A stretch of DNA of 64,000 nt, from the NCBI GenBank assembly GCA_963752695.1, contig CAVVZB010000001.1, positions 124,001 to 188,000 of the forward strand, read 5' to 3'. A program made the position numbers and the translations under genes. The stretch comes from Bog-113 sp963752695 (GTDB lineage Bacteria; Acidobacteriota; Terriglobia; Bryobacterales; Bryobacteraceae). This document shows positions 15,918 through 25,018 of this stretch, piece after piece. The stretch's first letter is position 1; every line of letters starts with the position of its first letter. The notes beneath the pieces were generated by a model. The model searched no databases. It was not told the DNA's origin and saw only the letters and a program-made list of their open reading frames with translations.

Positions 15918-17771
15918 ATGAGACAATCCATGCCGCGTCACTCGGCTCACGCCCTTCTTTCCTTTTGGTCTGTTCTGAGCGCGGGCGTTCTGCTCGCGCA
16001 ACATCCGCCTGAGCACGCGGCGCGCTACTCGTCCCGAGGCACCAGGGGTGCAATCGCGGCTGGAAGCGACTACGCCACAGAAGCCGGCATGCGAATTTAC
16101 TACCAGGGCGGGAACGCCGTGGATGCAGGTGTAGCGGCCATGTTCACGGCGGCGGTCACCGAGTTCTCTCACTTTGGATTCGGTGGCGAGGCTCCTATTC
16201 TGATCCGGACCGCTGACGGCAAAGTGCACGCGATTGCTGGCGTGGGGACGATGCCGAAGCTAGCCTCGGCGGAACTCTTCCGCACGCGGCCTCTCAAGCT
16301 CGGCGATATTCTCGAAGTCCCCGATAAGACTGGCTTGCGCGGGATGGTGCCGGTCGCCGGTCTGATGCCGGCTTTAGTCCCTGGGATGGTGGACGCCGCA
16401 CTGGTCGCGTTGCGCGAATATGGGACCAAGTCCTTCGGTCAGGAGATTGAAGTTGCCGTCGAGATGGCCGATGGTGAGCCTATCGATGAGTTGCGGTCCC
16501 GGACCTTGGAGAATTGCAAGCCGTTTTTCGATCTCTGGCCGAGTTCCAAGAAGCACTGGCTGCCCGACGGGCGAGTTCCGCGTCCCGGTGAGATATTTCG
16601 CCAGCCGGACTTGGCGCGAACGTTGCGCGCCATGGCCGAAGCCGAGAAAAAATCACTCGCGTCCGGGACAAGCCGCGTCAAAGCCATCGATGCCGTTCGC
16701 GATTATTTCTACCGGGGAGACGTCGCGCATAAAATCGACGCGTTCAGCCGCGAATTCGGCGGCTTGCTGCGCTATGAGGACATGGCTGCATTCCGCTTGA
16801 CGCCGGAGGACGCCATTTCCACGCGTTACAAAGGCTACGAGGTTTACAAGCCAGGTTTCTGGAGCCAAGGTCCGTCCATGATCGAGGCCCTCAACATTCT
16901 GAATGGCTTCGATTTGGCGGCGATGAAGCTGAACTCGGCCGAGTACATCAACACTGTCGCAGAAGCTTTGAAACTGGCCTACGCCGACCGCGACACCTAT
17001 TACGGCGACCCGAAGTTCAGCCACTTAAATACTGCTACCCTGTTATCCCAACAGTACGCGGACCAACGCCGGAAACTGATTGCGCACGACGCGTCTTTAG
17101 AGTTTCGTCCGGGCGAGCTTGGCGGGAAAATCGGAGTGCATCCATCGAAAGAGAAGATGACTCGGGGCAACATCGATGACCGGCTCATGGCCAAGGACAC
17201 CACGTGCATCGACACATTCGATAAGAGCGGCATTATGTTCTCCTCGACGCCTTCCGGGGCGTGGCTGCCCTCGGTGATCGCGGGGGACACTGGGATTCCG
17301 CTCACGGAGCGGGCGCAGAGTTTCCTGCTGGTGCCGGGGCACCCGAATGAACTTGCAGCGGGAAAACGGCCTCGCGTGACGTTGAGTCCGACGCTCGTGA
17401 CCAAAGCAGGGAAGCCGTTTCTCGCGCTCTCCACACCAGGCGGTGACAATCAGGATCAAGCTCTGGTGCAGATGTTCCTGGATGTGGTCGAGTTCCACAT
17501 GGGCACGGAGCCGGCGGTGGAAGCGCCGAGGTTCCAGACTCGCCATCTGGTCTCAAGCTTTGATAATCACGCGATGAATCCCGGCAATCTGGTTCTCGAT
17601 GAGCGTATTCCCGCGGCCGTGGTGCAGGAGCTGGCAGCACGCAAACATCTGGTAGAAACAACCTCGCGATGGAATAGCGGCGCGGCGCCGGTGATGATTC
17701 GGCTGACCCCGGGAGATGTTCTCGAAGCGGCTGCCGATCCTTACGGTTATCGCTCCGCCCTGGCCTGGTAA
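15918..17771 (+). CDS. Gamma-glutamyltranspeptidase-family Ntn hydrolase
   Basis: A 617-residue exported protein. The signal peptide is residues 1 to about 32 (LLSFWSVLSAGVLLAQ). The large subunit begins RYSSRGTRGAIAAGSDYATEAGM and has GGNAVDAGVAAMFTAAV. The autoprocessing nucleophile is Thr428 in KDTTCIDTFD; the residue after TT is Cys where classical GGT has His. STPGGDNQDQ replaces the usual SPGG oxyanion region. ATG 15918 is preceded by GGAG and gives the signal peptide; the frame is open upstream to 15699 across the DinB gene, which is not believable. The Cys and DNQDQ variants suggest a GGT-like acylase subgroup, so glutathione hydrolysis is not certain. Confidence 0.85.
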   Translation: MRQSMPRHSAHALLSFWSVLSAGVLLAQHPPEHAARYSSRGTRGAIAAGSDYATEAGMRIYYQGGNAVDAGVAAMFTAAVTEFSHFGFGGEAPILIRTADGKVHAIAGVGTMPKLASAELFRTRPLKLGDILEVPDKTGLRGMVPVAGLMPALVPGMVDAALVALREYGTKSFGQEIEVAVEMADGEPIDELRSRTLENCKPFFDLWPSSKKHWLPDGRVPRPGEIFRQPDLARTLRAMAEAEKKSLASGTSRVKAIDAVRDYFYRGDVAHKIDAFSREFGGLLRYEDMAAFRLTPEDAISTRYKGYEVYKPGFWSQGPSMIEALNILNGFDLAAMKLNSAEYINTVAEALKLAYADRDTYYGDPKFSHLNTATLLSQQYADQRRKLIAHDASLEFRPGELGGKIGVHPSKEKMTRGNIDDRLMAKDTTCIDTFDKSGIMFSSTPSGAWLPSVIAGDTGIPLTERAQSFLLVPGHPNELAAGKRPRVTLSPTLVTKAGKPFLALSTPGGDNQDQALVQMFLDVVEFHMGTEPAVEAPRFQTRHLVSSFDNHAMNPGNLVLDERIPAAVVQELAARKHLVETTSRWNSGAAPVMIRLTPGDVLEAAADPYGYRSALAW

Positions 17772-18722
17772 GTGGATTCGCTTTTCGACGAATGCGAGGG
17801 TTTCGATCGCGATGGTCTCACCGCGCGTTTGGAATCGTTGACCCGCCGCAACATCTTTATCGGCGGAAGCTCGTGGAAGTACGAAGGCTGGATCGGTCAG
17901 ATTTATACGAGGTCCCGTTATGAAACGCGCGGGCGATTCTCGAAAAAGCGGTTCGAAGACACTTGCTTGAGCGAGTACGCGAGCGTGTTCCCCACAGTCT
18001 GTGGAGATTTTGCGTTCTACCAGTTTCCCTCCGCCGAGTTTTGGGCGAAATTGTTCGCCCAAGTGCCGGATGGGTTCCAATTCGCCTTCAAGGTGCCCGA
18101 ACAGATTACGTGCCGTATCTTTCCGTCGCATCCCCGTTATGGCGTTCAGGGCGGCGGAGAAAACCCGTCGTTCCTGGACGCCGATCTGTTTCGTGAAGCT
18201 TTCCTGGGCGCGTTAGATCCGTATCGCAACAAAACGGGATTGCTCATTTTCGAGTTCGGTGCATTTTCGCCGCGCGCGTTTGCGCGCCCGGCCGAGTTCC
18301 TGGACCGGCTCGATCCGTTCTTGTCTAAACTGCCCAGCGGTTTTCGATACAGCGTCGAGATTCGGAATCCCGAGTTTCTTGTCGCCGACTATTTCGCATG
18401 CTTGCGCCAATACAACGTGGCCCACGTGTATAACGCATGGACGAAGATGCCCCACTTGCAAGAGCAGCTAGTAATTCCAGATTCGATGACGGCCGATTTC
18501 CTGGTGACGCGCGCGCTTCTCCGCCAAGGCCGCCCGTATGAAGACGCCGTGAAGAAGTTCTCTCCCTATGCGGAAGTGCTGGAGGTGGATCCGCTGGCAC
18601 GCCAAGGTCTACGCGAGATCCTGCATATTGCGCGGGAACAGGGCAGGACAACTTTCATCTACATCAACAACCGGCTAGAGGGAAACGCGCCCGGCACAAT
18701 GGTGTCGATCTTGGATGATTAA
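17772..18722 (+). CDS. DUF72 (YecE-like) TIM-barrel protein
   Basis: A 316-residue cytoplasmic protein. The DUF72 hallmark IFIGGSSWKYEGWIGQIY is at residues about 32-49. LSEYASVFPTVCGDFAFYQFPS, FQFAFKVPEQIT and the late IYINNRLEGNAPGTM follow. It starts with GTG directly after the GGT stop, so translation is probably coupled. The family is widespread; its biochemical function is unsettled. The stop shares four bases with the convergent rhomboid gene. Confidence 0.85.
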   Translation: MDSLFDECEGFDRDGLTARLESLTRRNIFIGGSSWKYEGWIGQIYTRSRYETRGRFSKKRFEDTCLSEYASVFPTVCGDFAFYQFPSAEFWAKLFAQVPDGFQFAFKVPEQITCRIFPSHPRYGVQGGGENPSFLDADLFREAFLGALDPYRNKTGLLIFEFGAFSPRAFARPAEFLDRLDPFLSKLPSGFRYSVEIRNPEFLVADYFACLRQYNVAHVYNAWTKMPHLQEQLVIPDSMTADFLVTRALLRQGRPYEDAVKKFSPYAEVLEVDPLARQGLREILHIAREQGRTTFIYINNRLEGNAPGTMVSILDD

Positions 18723-19540
18723 ACGCTGGATGGGAGCACGTTGCGGTATTGCATCAGGAGCGCGTAAACGATCCAGAAGCTGTAGGCCGTAATCAGTACG
18801 CAAACCACGGCGAGACCTTGCCAGAACCGTTCAGCCACGCGGCCGGAGTGCACCGGGGTGCCCGCGACATAGGCCACAGCGAATCCACCGGCAAGGCCGC
18901 CTAAGTGCGCGTAGTTATCAGTGCGAAAGATACCTACCATGCCGATGACGATCACATAGAGAGCCCACGTCAGATACGAAGAGCGAATTCTACGGCCCAC
19001 CTCCGTGCGATTGAGCACGCCGAAGGCGATCATGGCGCCGATTAGACCACATATGCCAGCCGAAGCTCCCACCGAGGGATTGCTACTCAGATAAGTACTC
19101 GCCAGGAAGCCCGCACACGTGCCCACAAAATAGACGACCAGGAAGCGCGCCGTGCCGAAGGTTCGCTCCACCTCAACTCCCAGATCATTGAGGACCCACA
19201 TGTTCATCCCGATGTGAAACAAGTTGACGTGCAAAAATCCCGCCGTGATGAGGCGCCACCACTCGTGTCCGCGTAGAATAGCGTTGTCATTCTTGTTACC
19301 AAGCTGGAACAGTTCCGAGCCGGCGCTGCCCCCATACATGCTCGCGATATACACGCCAATATTGAGCAGCAAGAGGAGCGAAGTTGTGAATCGTGCCGCA
19401 GGGATCAAGCCGCCAAGCAAAGCACCGGGATTGCGGGTGTCGATTGCCCGATCAGCTACCCGCTCATTGCAATAAGGACAGACCCGATCGCTGGTGGTGA
19501 TGAAGGCCCGGCAATTGGGGCACATGCGGCGCTTATCCAC
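18719..19540 (-). CDS. Rhomboid intramembrane serine protease with N-terminal zinc ribbon
   Basis: A 273-residue protein. Residues 7-24 form a zinc ribbon with two CPxC pairs (CPNC, CPYC). The rhomboid core of six helices spans about 52-265. HIGMN is at 109-113. The catalytic Ser160 is in GASAGICG and His212 in NYAHLGGLAGG. It cleaves membrane-spanning substrates within the bilayer. It follows a small membrane protein gene by 4 bases on the same strand. Substrates are unknown. Confidence 0.93.
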   Translation of the reverse strand: MDKRRMCPNCRAFITTSDRVCPYCNERVADRAIDTRNPGALLGGLIPAARFTTSLLLLLNIGVYIASMYGGSAGSELFQLGNKNDNAILRGHEWWRLITAGFLHVNLFHIGMNMWVLNDLGVEVERTFGTARFLVVYFVGTCAGFLASTYLSSNPSVGASAGICGLIGAMIAFGVLNRTEVGRRIRSSYLTWALYVIVIGMVGIFRTDNYAHLGGLAGGFAVAYVAGTPVHSGRVAERFWQGLAVVCVLITAYSFWIVYALLMQYRNVLPSSV

Positions 19541-19544
19541 TTGT

Positions 19545-20129
19545 TTAGGCCACCCGCCCTGACCGGGATTTGGCGATCTTGGCGTGCTCGCGAACGAAAC
19601 GCGACCGATCTTTGTGCCGGATGAGTAACAGGCCAGCCACGCTCGCTCCGAGCGCGAGCTTCAAGAGTTCCAGGCCGGAGTAGATGCCATGCAGACGCCA
19701 GAACAGCGCGGGATCAGCTCCGGGCGTATTCGGATAATCAAGCAGCCGCCCTAAGCGCGTGATCTGCCCAGTGAGCACAAAGCGGTCCACGCCCACGATG
19801 CACAGCATCAGCACGGTCAGCAGCATGGCGATTCGGGGCGCGTCGCCGTGGCCGAAGACAAACACCATCAGCAGCAACACGCCGAGGGCAAGTTGCGCAT
19901 ATTCCCACTGCTCGAACAGATACCGATTCACTTCAGCCGCTTGAGCGCGAAGAAATGTGCGGGCCTCCGCGCGGCCCCCAACATCACGAATCTTCTCGGC
20001 AGCCAAGGGTCCAGGCGCGGCTAAGAAGCGGTCGACCGATCGGAAATTATGGATGGCAGCAAAGTCCATAAAGATGCTGGCGGCGAGCCATGCGCCAATC
20101 AGAAGCGACGCCAGTCGACGGGAATGCAT
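19545..20129 (-). CDS. Four-helix membrane protein of unknown function
   Basis: A 194-residue protein. Predicted helices are at about 6-25 (LASLLIGAWLAASIFMDFAA), 78-96, 99-117 (IAMLLTVLMLCIVGVDRFVL) and 146-168. The long loop between helices 1 and 2 is charged, and the C-terminus is basic (RHKDRSRFVREHAKIAKSRSGR). The topology and the WLAASIFMDF start recall DUF4149-type proteins, but this is only a resemblance. It lies 30 bases after the GH2 gene and 4 bases before rhomboid, so it is probably in one transcript with them. Confidence 0.6.
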   Translation of the reverse strand: MHSRRLASLLIGAWLAASIFMDFAAIHNFRSVDRFLAAPGPLAAEKIRDVGGRAEARTFLRAQAAEVNRYLFEQWEYAQLALGVLLLMVFVFGHGDAPRIAMLLTVLMLCIVGVDRFVLTGQITRLGRLLDYPNTPGADPALFWRLHGIYSGLELLKLALGASVAGLLLIRHKDRSRFVREHAKIAKSRSGRVA

Positions 20130-20159
20130 GCAGGTGTTCTCTTAGTATCGCAGCCGCCT

Positions 20160-22409
20160 CTAGACCCGCTCCGTTACTCCTGGCGTCACCTGGATGCGAA
20201 AATCCTTCTTGCCGAGATACTGGTGCCGCGCCTCAAAGCGGATCGTACCCGACGCCTGCTTCGTCTTGATCCAGACCGCGCCCGCCCCGCCAACCAACCC
20301 GTAGGGATTCTCGCCAATGATTTCCCCCGGCCCGTCGATTGACAGCACCAACGAGCCACTGGCGAATTGCTGTGTGTTGCCAAACTTATCCGCAACCCGG
20401 AACACCACGCGCGTGACATCGATTCCGTCGCCCACCAGTTCCACATCATCGGGCTCTAGCAGCAACTGAGCATCGATGCTCCTGCCCGAGAACGAACGGG
20501 AGATCATCTTCTTTCCGCGGATGTAGCCGTCGATCCGAAGATCTCCCCAGGGGTGTTCCCACAGATCGTCCAACTTTAAGATGAACGGCGGATACTTCAG
20601 ATGGCCGTAGGTAGCGCGATCCGGGTCTGCTTCCAGAATCAGGTTATCGGCGACGTAGACTTTCAGGTGATCGCAATTGGAGCAGACGGGCACAATACCC
20701 GGGCCGCCCGCGCCGGAGTGATCGCCCGCAGACCAGTCAAACGCCGGAACCAGAACCACTTCTTTGGTAGGGTCGCACTGCGACTTGTAGAATCCCGCCG
20801 CCGCCTTAGGAATGCGGAAGATGTCGAACACGCCGTGGTAGCAGATGTGGTCGCCGGAACCGAATTCGTCATGAGTATTGTAGTCGAAGGCGCACCACCC
20901 GAGACCACCCGCATACTGGTCATTGGATGCAAGCTGGTTATGTACCCGCGCATGCCGCATAGCGTGTTCGGCGACGCGCTCAACCTGGTCGTATCGCTTG
21001 GTGGAAAACGTATGGCCGACGAACTCCGTGTTCACAAAAGCCGGATGATTGGGTGGCTTCATCGGCCAGCCGAAATCGTTGAACGTGAAGACATCTTCCA
21101 GGAATTCTGAGGTGTAGTTATCCGTGGTACGCACGCCACCGGTGGGTCGTGAGGGATCGAGCTCATGAGCGAGTTTATTGGTGCGAACGTAGAAATCGTG
21201 GTTATCCCGCGACTCGTTAATGCGGACAAGCCAAGTGATGATGGATGGATGATTCCAGTCGCGCTGGATCATCTCGCCCACGTTGCGGACGGCGATATCC
21301 TGCCAGGCATTCTCACCGATGTGCTGCCATCCCGGAATCTCTTCCATGACCAAAAGACCGAGTTCATCGCAGGCATCCAAGAAATGCCGCGACTGCGGAT
21401 AATGCGACGTGCGCACCACATTCGTGTGAATGCCCTTCAAGATCTGAACATCACGGCGCTGGGCCCGGGCAGGCATTGCGCCACCCACGTACGGAAAGGT
21501 CTGATGCCGATCCAAACCCATCAGCTTGATGTGTTCACCGTTCAGGTGAAAACCCTGCGCGGTGAACTTTGCCTCGCGAAAGCCCGTGCGCGTGCGATAT
21601 TCATCGGAGCCCATTCGCACCACGACGTCGTAAAGCTTGGGGCGGTCGAGAGACCACAACTGAATGTCGCCCAGGTTGGTCAGCGTAATGGTTCCCGGCC
21701 CGGGCCCCGAACCACTTGCAAGGACGCGCGAGCCATCGCGAAGCTCGGCAGTGACGGGACCCGCACCGGCTGTGCGGACATGCACCTTCAACGTCCGCCC
21801 CGCGGTCATCACGTCGGCCGGCTCCGCAAAGACATTCTCGATAAAGGCCTGCGGCACCACGCGGAGCGCTACTTGCCGGTAGATGCCGCCGAACGTTAAG
21901 TAGTCAATCAGCGCGCCGAAAGGAGGGATGTCTTTGCGTTCCGAAGAATCGAGTTCAACGGCGACCACGTTGTCGGCGTCCCACTTCACATGGTTCGTCA
22001 GCTCGAAAGAAAACGGAGTGTACCCACCTCGATATTCTTCAAACCGATGACCGTTGAACGTGACCGTGGACGCCGTCATCGCGCCTTCGAAGTCGATGAA
22101 TACCCGATGCCCTCTCAGCTCCGCGGGTAAGCGGAAATGACGCCGGTAAATGGAGGTGTATTGATATTGTGCCTCATCGAAGCTATGCCATGGCAGGACG
22201 ACATTGGTATGCGGCAACGTGACGCGCTCAAAGCGGCTGTCGTCGAAATTCGGATTGCTGGCTCCCGCAACCGTTCTTCCTCCGAACAGCCAGGTGTGAT
22301 CGAGCGGAAACACCTGCCGGCCGGCTGCGTCTGAATCCGCCGCACGTGTTACCTGATTGAGAAGGGTTAAGCCCGCAAGGCTACCACCGATGAAGTCCCG
22401 CCTGTTCAT
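20160..22409 (-). CDS. Tat-exported glycoside hydrolase family 2
   Basis: A 749-residue GH2 enzyme (beta-galactosidase/glucuronidase/mannosidase superfamily). It has a Tat signal (NRRDFIGGSLAGLTLLNQ), a sugar-binding jelly roll (about 30-190), an Ig-like domain (190-280) and a TIM barrel (280-600). The acid/base candidate is Glu399 in NHPSIITWLVRINES, and the nucleophile candidate is Glu462 in VNTEFVGH. A C-terminal beta domain ends in RFEARHQYLGKKDF. ATG 22409 gives a clean Tat N-terminus; the ATG six codons upstream is possible, and neither has a strong ribosome site. It is likely periplasmic. Sugar specificity cannot be read from sequence. Confidence 0.88.
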   Translation of the reverse strand: MNRRDFIGGSLAGLTLLNQVTRAADSDAAGRQVFPLDHTWLFGGRTVAGASNPNFDDSRFERVTLPHTNVVLPWHSFDEAQYQYTSIYRRHFRLPAELRGHRVFIDFEGAMTASTVTFNGHRFEEYRGGYTPFSFELTNHVKWDADNVVAVELDSSERKDIPPFGALIDYLTFGGIYRQVALRVVPQAFIENVFAEPADVMTAGRTLKVHVRTAGAGPVTAELRDGSRVLASGSGPGPGTITLTNLGDIQLWSLDRPKLYDVVVRMGSDEYRTRTGFREAKFTAQGFHLNGEHIKLMGLDRHQTFPYVGGAMPARAQRRDVQILKGIHTNVVRTSHYPQSRHFLDACDELGLLVMEEIPGWQHIGENAWQDIAVRNVGEMIQRDWNHPSIITWLVRINESRDNHDFYVRTNKLAHELDPSRPTGGVRTTDNYTSEFLEDVFTFNDFGWPMKPPNHPAFVNTEFVGHTFSTKRYDQVERVAEHAMRHARVHNQLASNDQYAGGLGWCAFDYNTHDEFGSGDHICYHGVFDIFRIPKAAAGFYKSQCDPTKEVVLVPAFDWSAGDHSGAGGPGIVPVCSNCDHLKVYVADNLILEADPDRATYGHLKYPPFILKLDDLWEHPWGDLRIDGYIRGKKMISRSFSGRSIDAQLLLEPDDVELVGDGIDVTRVVFRVADKFGNTQQFASGSLVLSIDGPGEIIGENPYGLVGGAGAVWIKTKQASGTIRFEARHQYLGKKDFRIQVTPGVTERV

Positions 22410-22446
22410 ACATGGGAACTGTATCAAACGCTTTACGGGTGGCCCC

Positions 22447-23193
22447 TTATTTCTTCTTGCCCTGGCTCGCTACCGCGTCCATCGCCGCCTTTACTTTCTC
22501 GGCATCGCCAAGATAGTAGTTTCTGATAGGCTTCAGGTCCTCATCCAATTCGTAAACAAGCGGCATCCCGGTCGGTACATTCAGGTTGAGGATGGTGTCT
22601 TCGGACATTCCCTCCAAGTACTTGATCAAGGCTCGCAAGCTGTTGCCGTGCGCCGCGATGATCACCTTCTTGCCATCGCGTACATCCGGCGCGATCGTCT
22701 GCTCCCAGTACGGCAGGAATCTCTGCACGGTATCTTTCAAACACTCGGTCAGCGGGAGTTCGTCCGCAGACAGATTTCGATAGCGCGGATCGTGTCCCGG
22801 ATACCGCTCATCGGCCACTTCGAGCGGCGGCGGGGGAACGTCATAACTCCGCCTCCATATCTTCACCTGCTCCTCGCCGAACTTCGCCGCCGTTTCGGAC
22901 TTATTCAGCCCTTGCAGCGCCCCGTAATGCCGTTCATTCAATCGCCACGATCGATTGACCTGAACCCATAGGAGGTCCATCTCATCCATTGCGATCCACA
23001 GAGTACGGATTGCACGCTTCAATACGGACGTGTACGCGACATCGAAGGTGAATCCCTCTTGCTTGAGCACGCGTCCGGCATCCCGGGCTTGTTCACGCCC
23101 TTCCGCCGATAAGTCCACATCGGTCCAGCCGGTGAAACGATTCTCTTTATTCCAGTCGCTTTCCCCGTGCCTGAGCAATACTAGTTTCCGCAT
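22447..23193 (-). CDS. gpmA: 2,3-bisphosphoglycerate-dependent phosphoglycerate mutase
   Basis: A 248-residue glycolytic enzyme interconverting 3- and 2-phosphoglycerate. Phospho-acceptor His9 is in LLRHGESDWN. NRFTGWTDVDLSAEG and RSWRLNERHYGALQGLNK are the standard motifs, and the second catalytic His is in AAHGNSLRAL. It is full length. It precedes the GH2 gene by 37 bases and follows the receiver gene by 48 bases on the same strand. Confidence 0.95.
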   Translation of the reverse strand: MRKLVLLRHGESDWNKENRFTGWTDVDLSAEGREQARDAGRVLKQEGFTFDVAYTSVLKRAIRTLWIAMDEMDLLWVQVNRSWRLNERHYGALQGLNKSETAAKFGEEQVKIWRRSYDVPPPPLEVADERYPGHDPRYRNLSADELPLTECLKDTVQRFLPYWEQTIAPDVRDGKKVIIAAHGNSLRALIKYLEGMSEDTILNLNVPTGMPLVYELDEDLKPIRNYYLGDAEKVKAAMDAVASQGKKK

Positions 23194-23241
23194 GTCGTCT
23201 AACGAGCATAACGCGGGCAGAACCGCTCGGCTGCTCTACGC

Positions 23242-23640
23242 CTAGGAGGCGTCCAGCGAGACGGGAGCCGCAAGAGACTCGCGAACTTTTTCCAGAAACC
23301 TCTCCGGTGTGAAAGGCTTTCTAAGTAAATGGAAATCCTCTCCGCTGATCCCCTCGTCCAACTGGCCAGACATGACAAGAACACGCACGTTGGGACGCTC
23401 GCGGCGCAGCCGTTCCCGTAAATCGAAGCCATCTAGCCGCGGCATCATCACGTCGGTGATCAGCAAATCGATCACTCCCTTGGTTCGTCTTGCCACGGTA
23501 AGCGCGGACTCTCCCTCTTCCGCCGTCAGCACTTCATAGCCCTCACTCCGCAAAACCTCAACGAGCATCGTCCTCAACGCGTCATCGTCATCGGCCAAGA
23601 GTATACGAGCTTTTTTGGGAAATGTAGGCCTGGTTTGCAT
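23242..23640 (-). CDS. Single-domain response regulator
   Basis: A 132-residue CheY-like receiver. It has the acidic pocket (LLADDDDA), phospho-acceptor Asp at about residue 63 in LLITDVMMPRLDGFD, and the conserved Lys in LLRKPFTPERFLEKV. There is no output domain. ATG 23640 is preferred; a TTG one codon earlier is possible. It begins 13 bases after the ntrX stop, so it is probably part of the ntrYX transcript. It may act as a phosphate sink or relay in that pathway, which is inference from position. Confidence 0.85.
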   Translation of the reverse strand: MQTRPTFPKKARILLADDDDALRTMLVEVLRSEGYEVLTAEEGESALTVARRTKGVIDLLITDVMMPRLDGFDLRERLRRERPNVRVLVMSGQLDEGISGEDFHLLRKPFTPERFLEKVRESLAAPVSLDAS

Positions 23641-23653
23641 CAACCGATTTCAC

Positions 23654-25018
23654 TCACGCTTCTTTTAGTGGAATCCCCAGGGTCTTCATTTTCCGATACA
23701 AATTACTCCGCTCCAAACCCAGTAACTCAGCGGTCCGGCTGACGTTCCCGCCGGTCTCTTCCAGCTTCTTAAGAATGTAATCCCGCTCAGCTGTCTCTCT
23801 TACTTCATGCAGGCTGGCGAAGCCTTCCATGGACTTTGAATTCGGGGCACGTTTCGAAGTGGGCAGTGGAATGTGGCGGGCATCCACGCGTGATTGCGGA
23901 TTCAGAATGACAATCCGTTCAATCAGGTTCCGCAATTCTCTTACATTCCCCGGCCAATGGTAATCCTGTAAAACCTGGTAAGCTGCGGGACTTAAATCCT
24001 TAGCTTTTCGCCCGTACGCGCGCGTAAATTCGCGCAAAAAGAAATCGGCAAGTAGCGGAACATCCTCCGCGCGATCGCGCAGCGGGGGCACATGAAAGGG
24101 AATCACATTCAACCGGTAAAAAAGGTCTTCTCGAAAATTACCGCGTTCAATCTCGCCTTCCAGATTCTTATTGGTGGCCGCGATTACGCGAACGTCGACT
24201 TGAACCGTTTCATGCGCGCCTACCGGTTCGAAGCGTTGTTCTTCCAAAGCGCGCAGAACCTTAGCCTGCGTGCGGAGACTCATGTCTCCCACCTCGTCCA
24301 GAAAGATGGTCCCGCTATCGGCCTTCTGGAATTTTCCCGACTTGGCTTCGCGCGCGCCGTTGAAACTGCCCTTCACGTGACCGAACAGTTCGCTCTCGAT
24401 GAGATCCTCGGGAATAGCGGCGCAATTGACCTCGATCATGGCCTGCGATGCCCGCGGGCTTAGTGCGTGGATGGCGTGGGCGACCAGCTCTTTACCCGTC
24501 CCGCTCTCGCCATAGATCAGCACGCGCCCATTGGTCGCCGCCATCAGATGCATTTGTTGGCGTAGCGCGCGCATGGGGACGCTATCGCCGATGATCCGAT
24601 ATTTGGAGGTTTCATCCGCGCGCAGGCGCGTGTTCTCCAGCTCCAGTCGCCGGTTCTCGATGGCGTTCTTGGTGACGATCGCTATTTTCTGGATCGTGAG
24701 CGGCTTTTCAAGAAAGTCGAATGCGCCGAGCTTGGTGGCGCGAACCGCCGTGTCAATCGAACCATGACCGGAAATCATCACCACCACCGGACGGTCCTCG
24801 AAAGGTATTTCCTGGATGCGCGCGAGCGTTTCCATCCCATCCATCCCGGGCAGCCACACGTCGAGATACAGCATGGTGAATGCCCGCTTGGCGAGCATCT
24901 CCAGGCAAGCTTCTCCACTCGACACGCAGGTGATTTCGTACCCGTCGTCCTGCAGCACTCCGCCCAGGGATTGCCGGATTGCCGCTTCATCGTCCACGAT
25001 CAAAATGCACGGCCTCAT
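23654..25018 (-). CDS. NtrX-like sigma-54-type response regulator, GAFTGA altered
   Basis: A 454-residue regulator. The receiver domain is residues 1-120 with phospho-acceptor Asp53 (YLDVWLPG). The AAA+ sigma-54 interaction domain is about 143-370 with Walker A GESGTGKE (170-177) and Walker B GTIFLDEVGD. A Fis-type helix-turn-helix lies at the end (GNVSRTAELLGLERSNLYRKM). The loop that normally reads GAFTGA reads GSFNGA (residues 217-222), with Asn220 at the usually invariant Thr. Its start overlaps the upstream sensor kinase stop by four bases, giving an NtrY-NtrX order. Confidence 0.92.
   Translation of the reverse strand: MRPCILIVDDEAAIRQSLGGVLQDDGYEITCVSSGEACLEMLAKRAFTMLYLDVWLPGMDGMETLARIQEIPFEDRPVVVMISGHGSIDTAVRATKLGAFDFLEKPLTIQKIAIVTKNAIENRRLELENTRLRADETSKYRIIGDSVPMRALRQQMHLMAATNGRVLIYGESGTGKELVAHAIHALSPRASQAMIEVNCAAIPEDLIESELFGHVKGSFNGAREAKSGKFQKADSGTIFLDEVGDMSLRTQAKVLRALEEQRFEPVGAHETVQVDVRVIAATNKNLEGEIERGNFREDLFYRLNVIPFHVPPLRDRAEDVPLLADFFLREFTRAYGRKAKDLSPAAYQVLQDYHWPGNVRELRNLIERIVILNPQSRVDARHIPLPTSKRAPNSKSMEGFASLHEVRETAERDYILKKLEETGGNVSRTAELLGLERSNLYRKMKTLGIPLKEA

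Noticed and set aside
17217..17330. Inactivation of the GGT-like enzyme because the His after the catalytic Thr pair is Cys
   Set aside because: The Thr nucleophile is intact and the Cys variant appears to be a subgroup feature rather than evidence of a broken gene.
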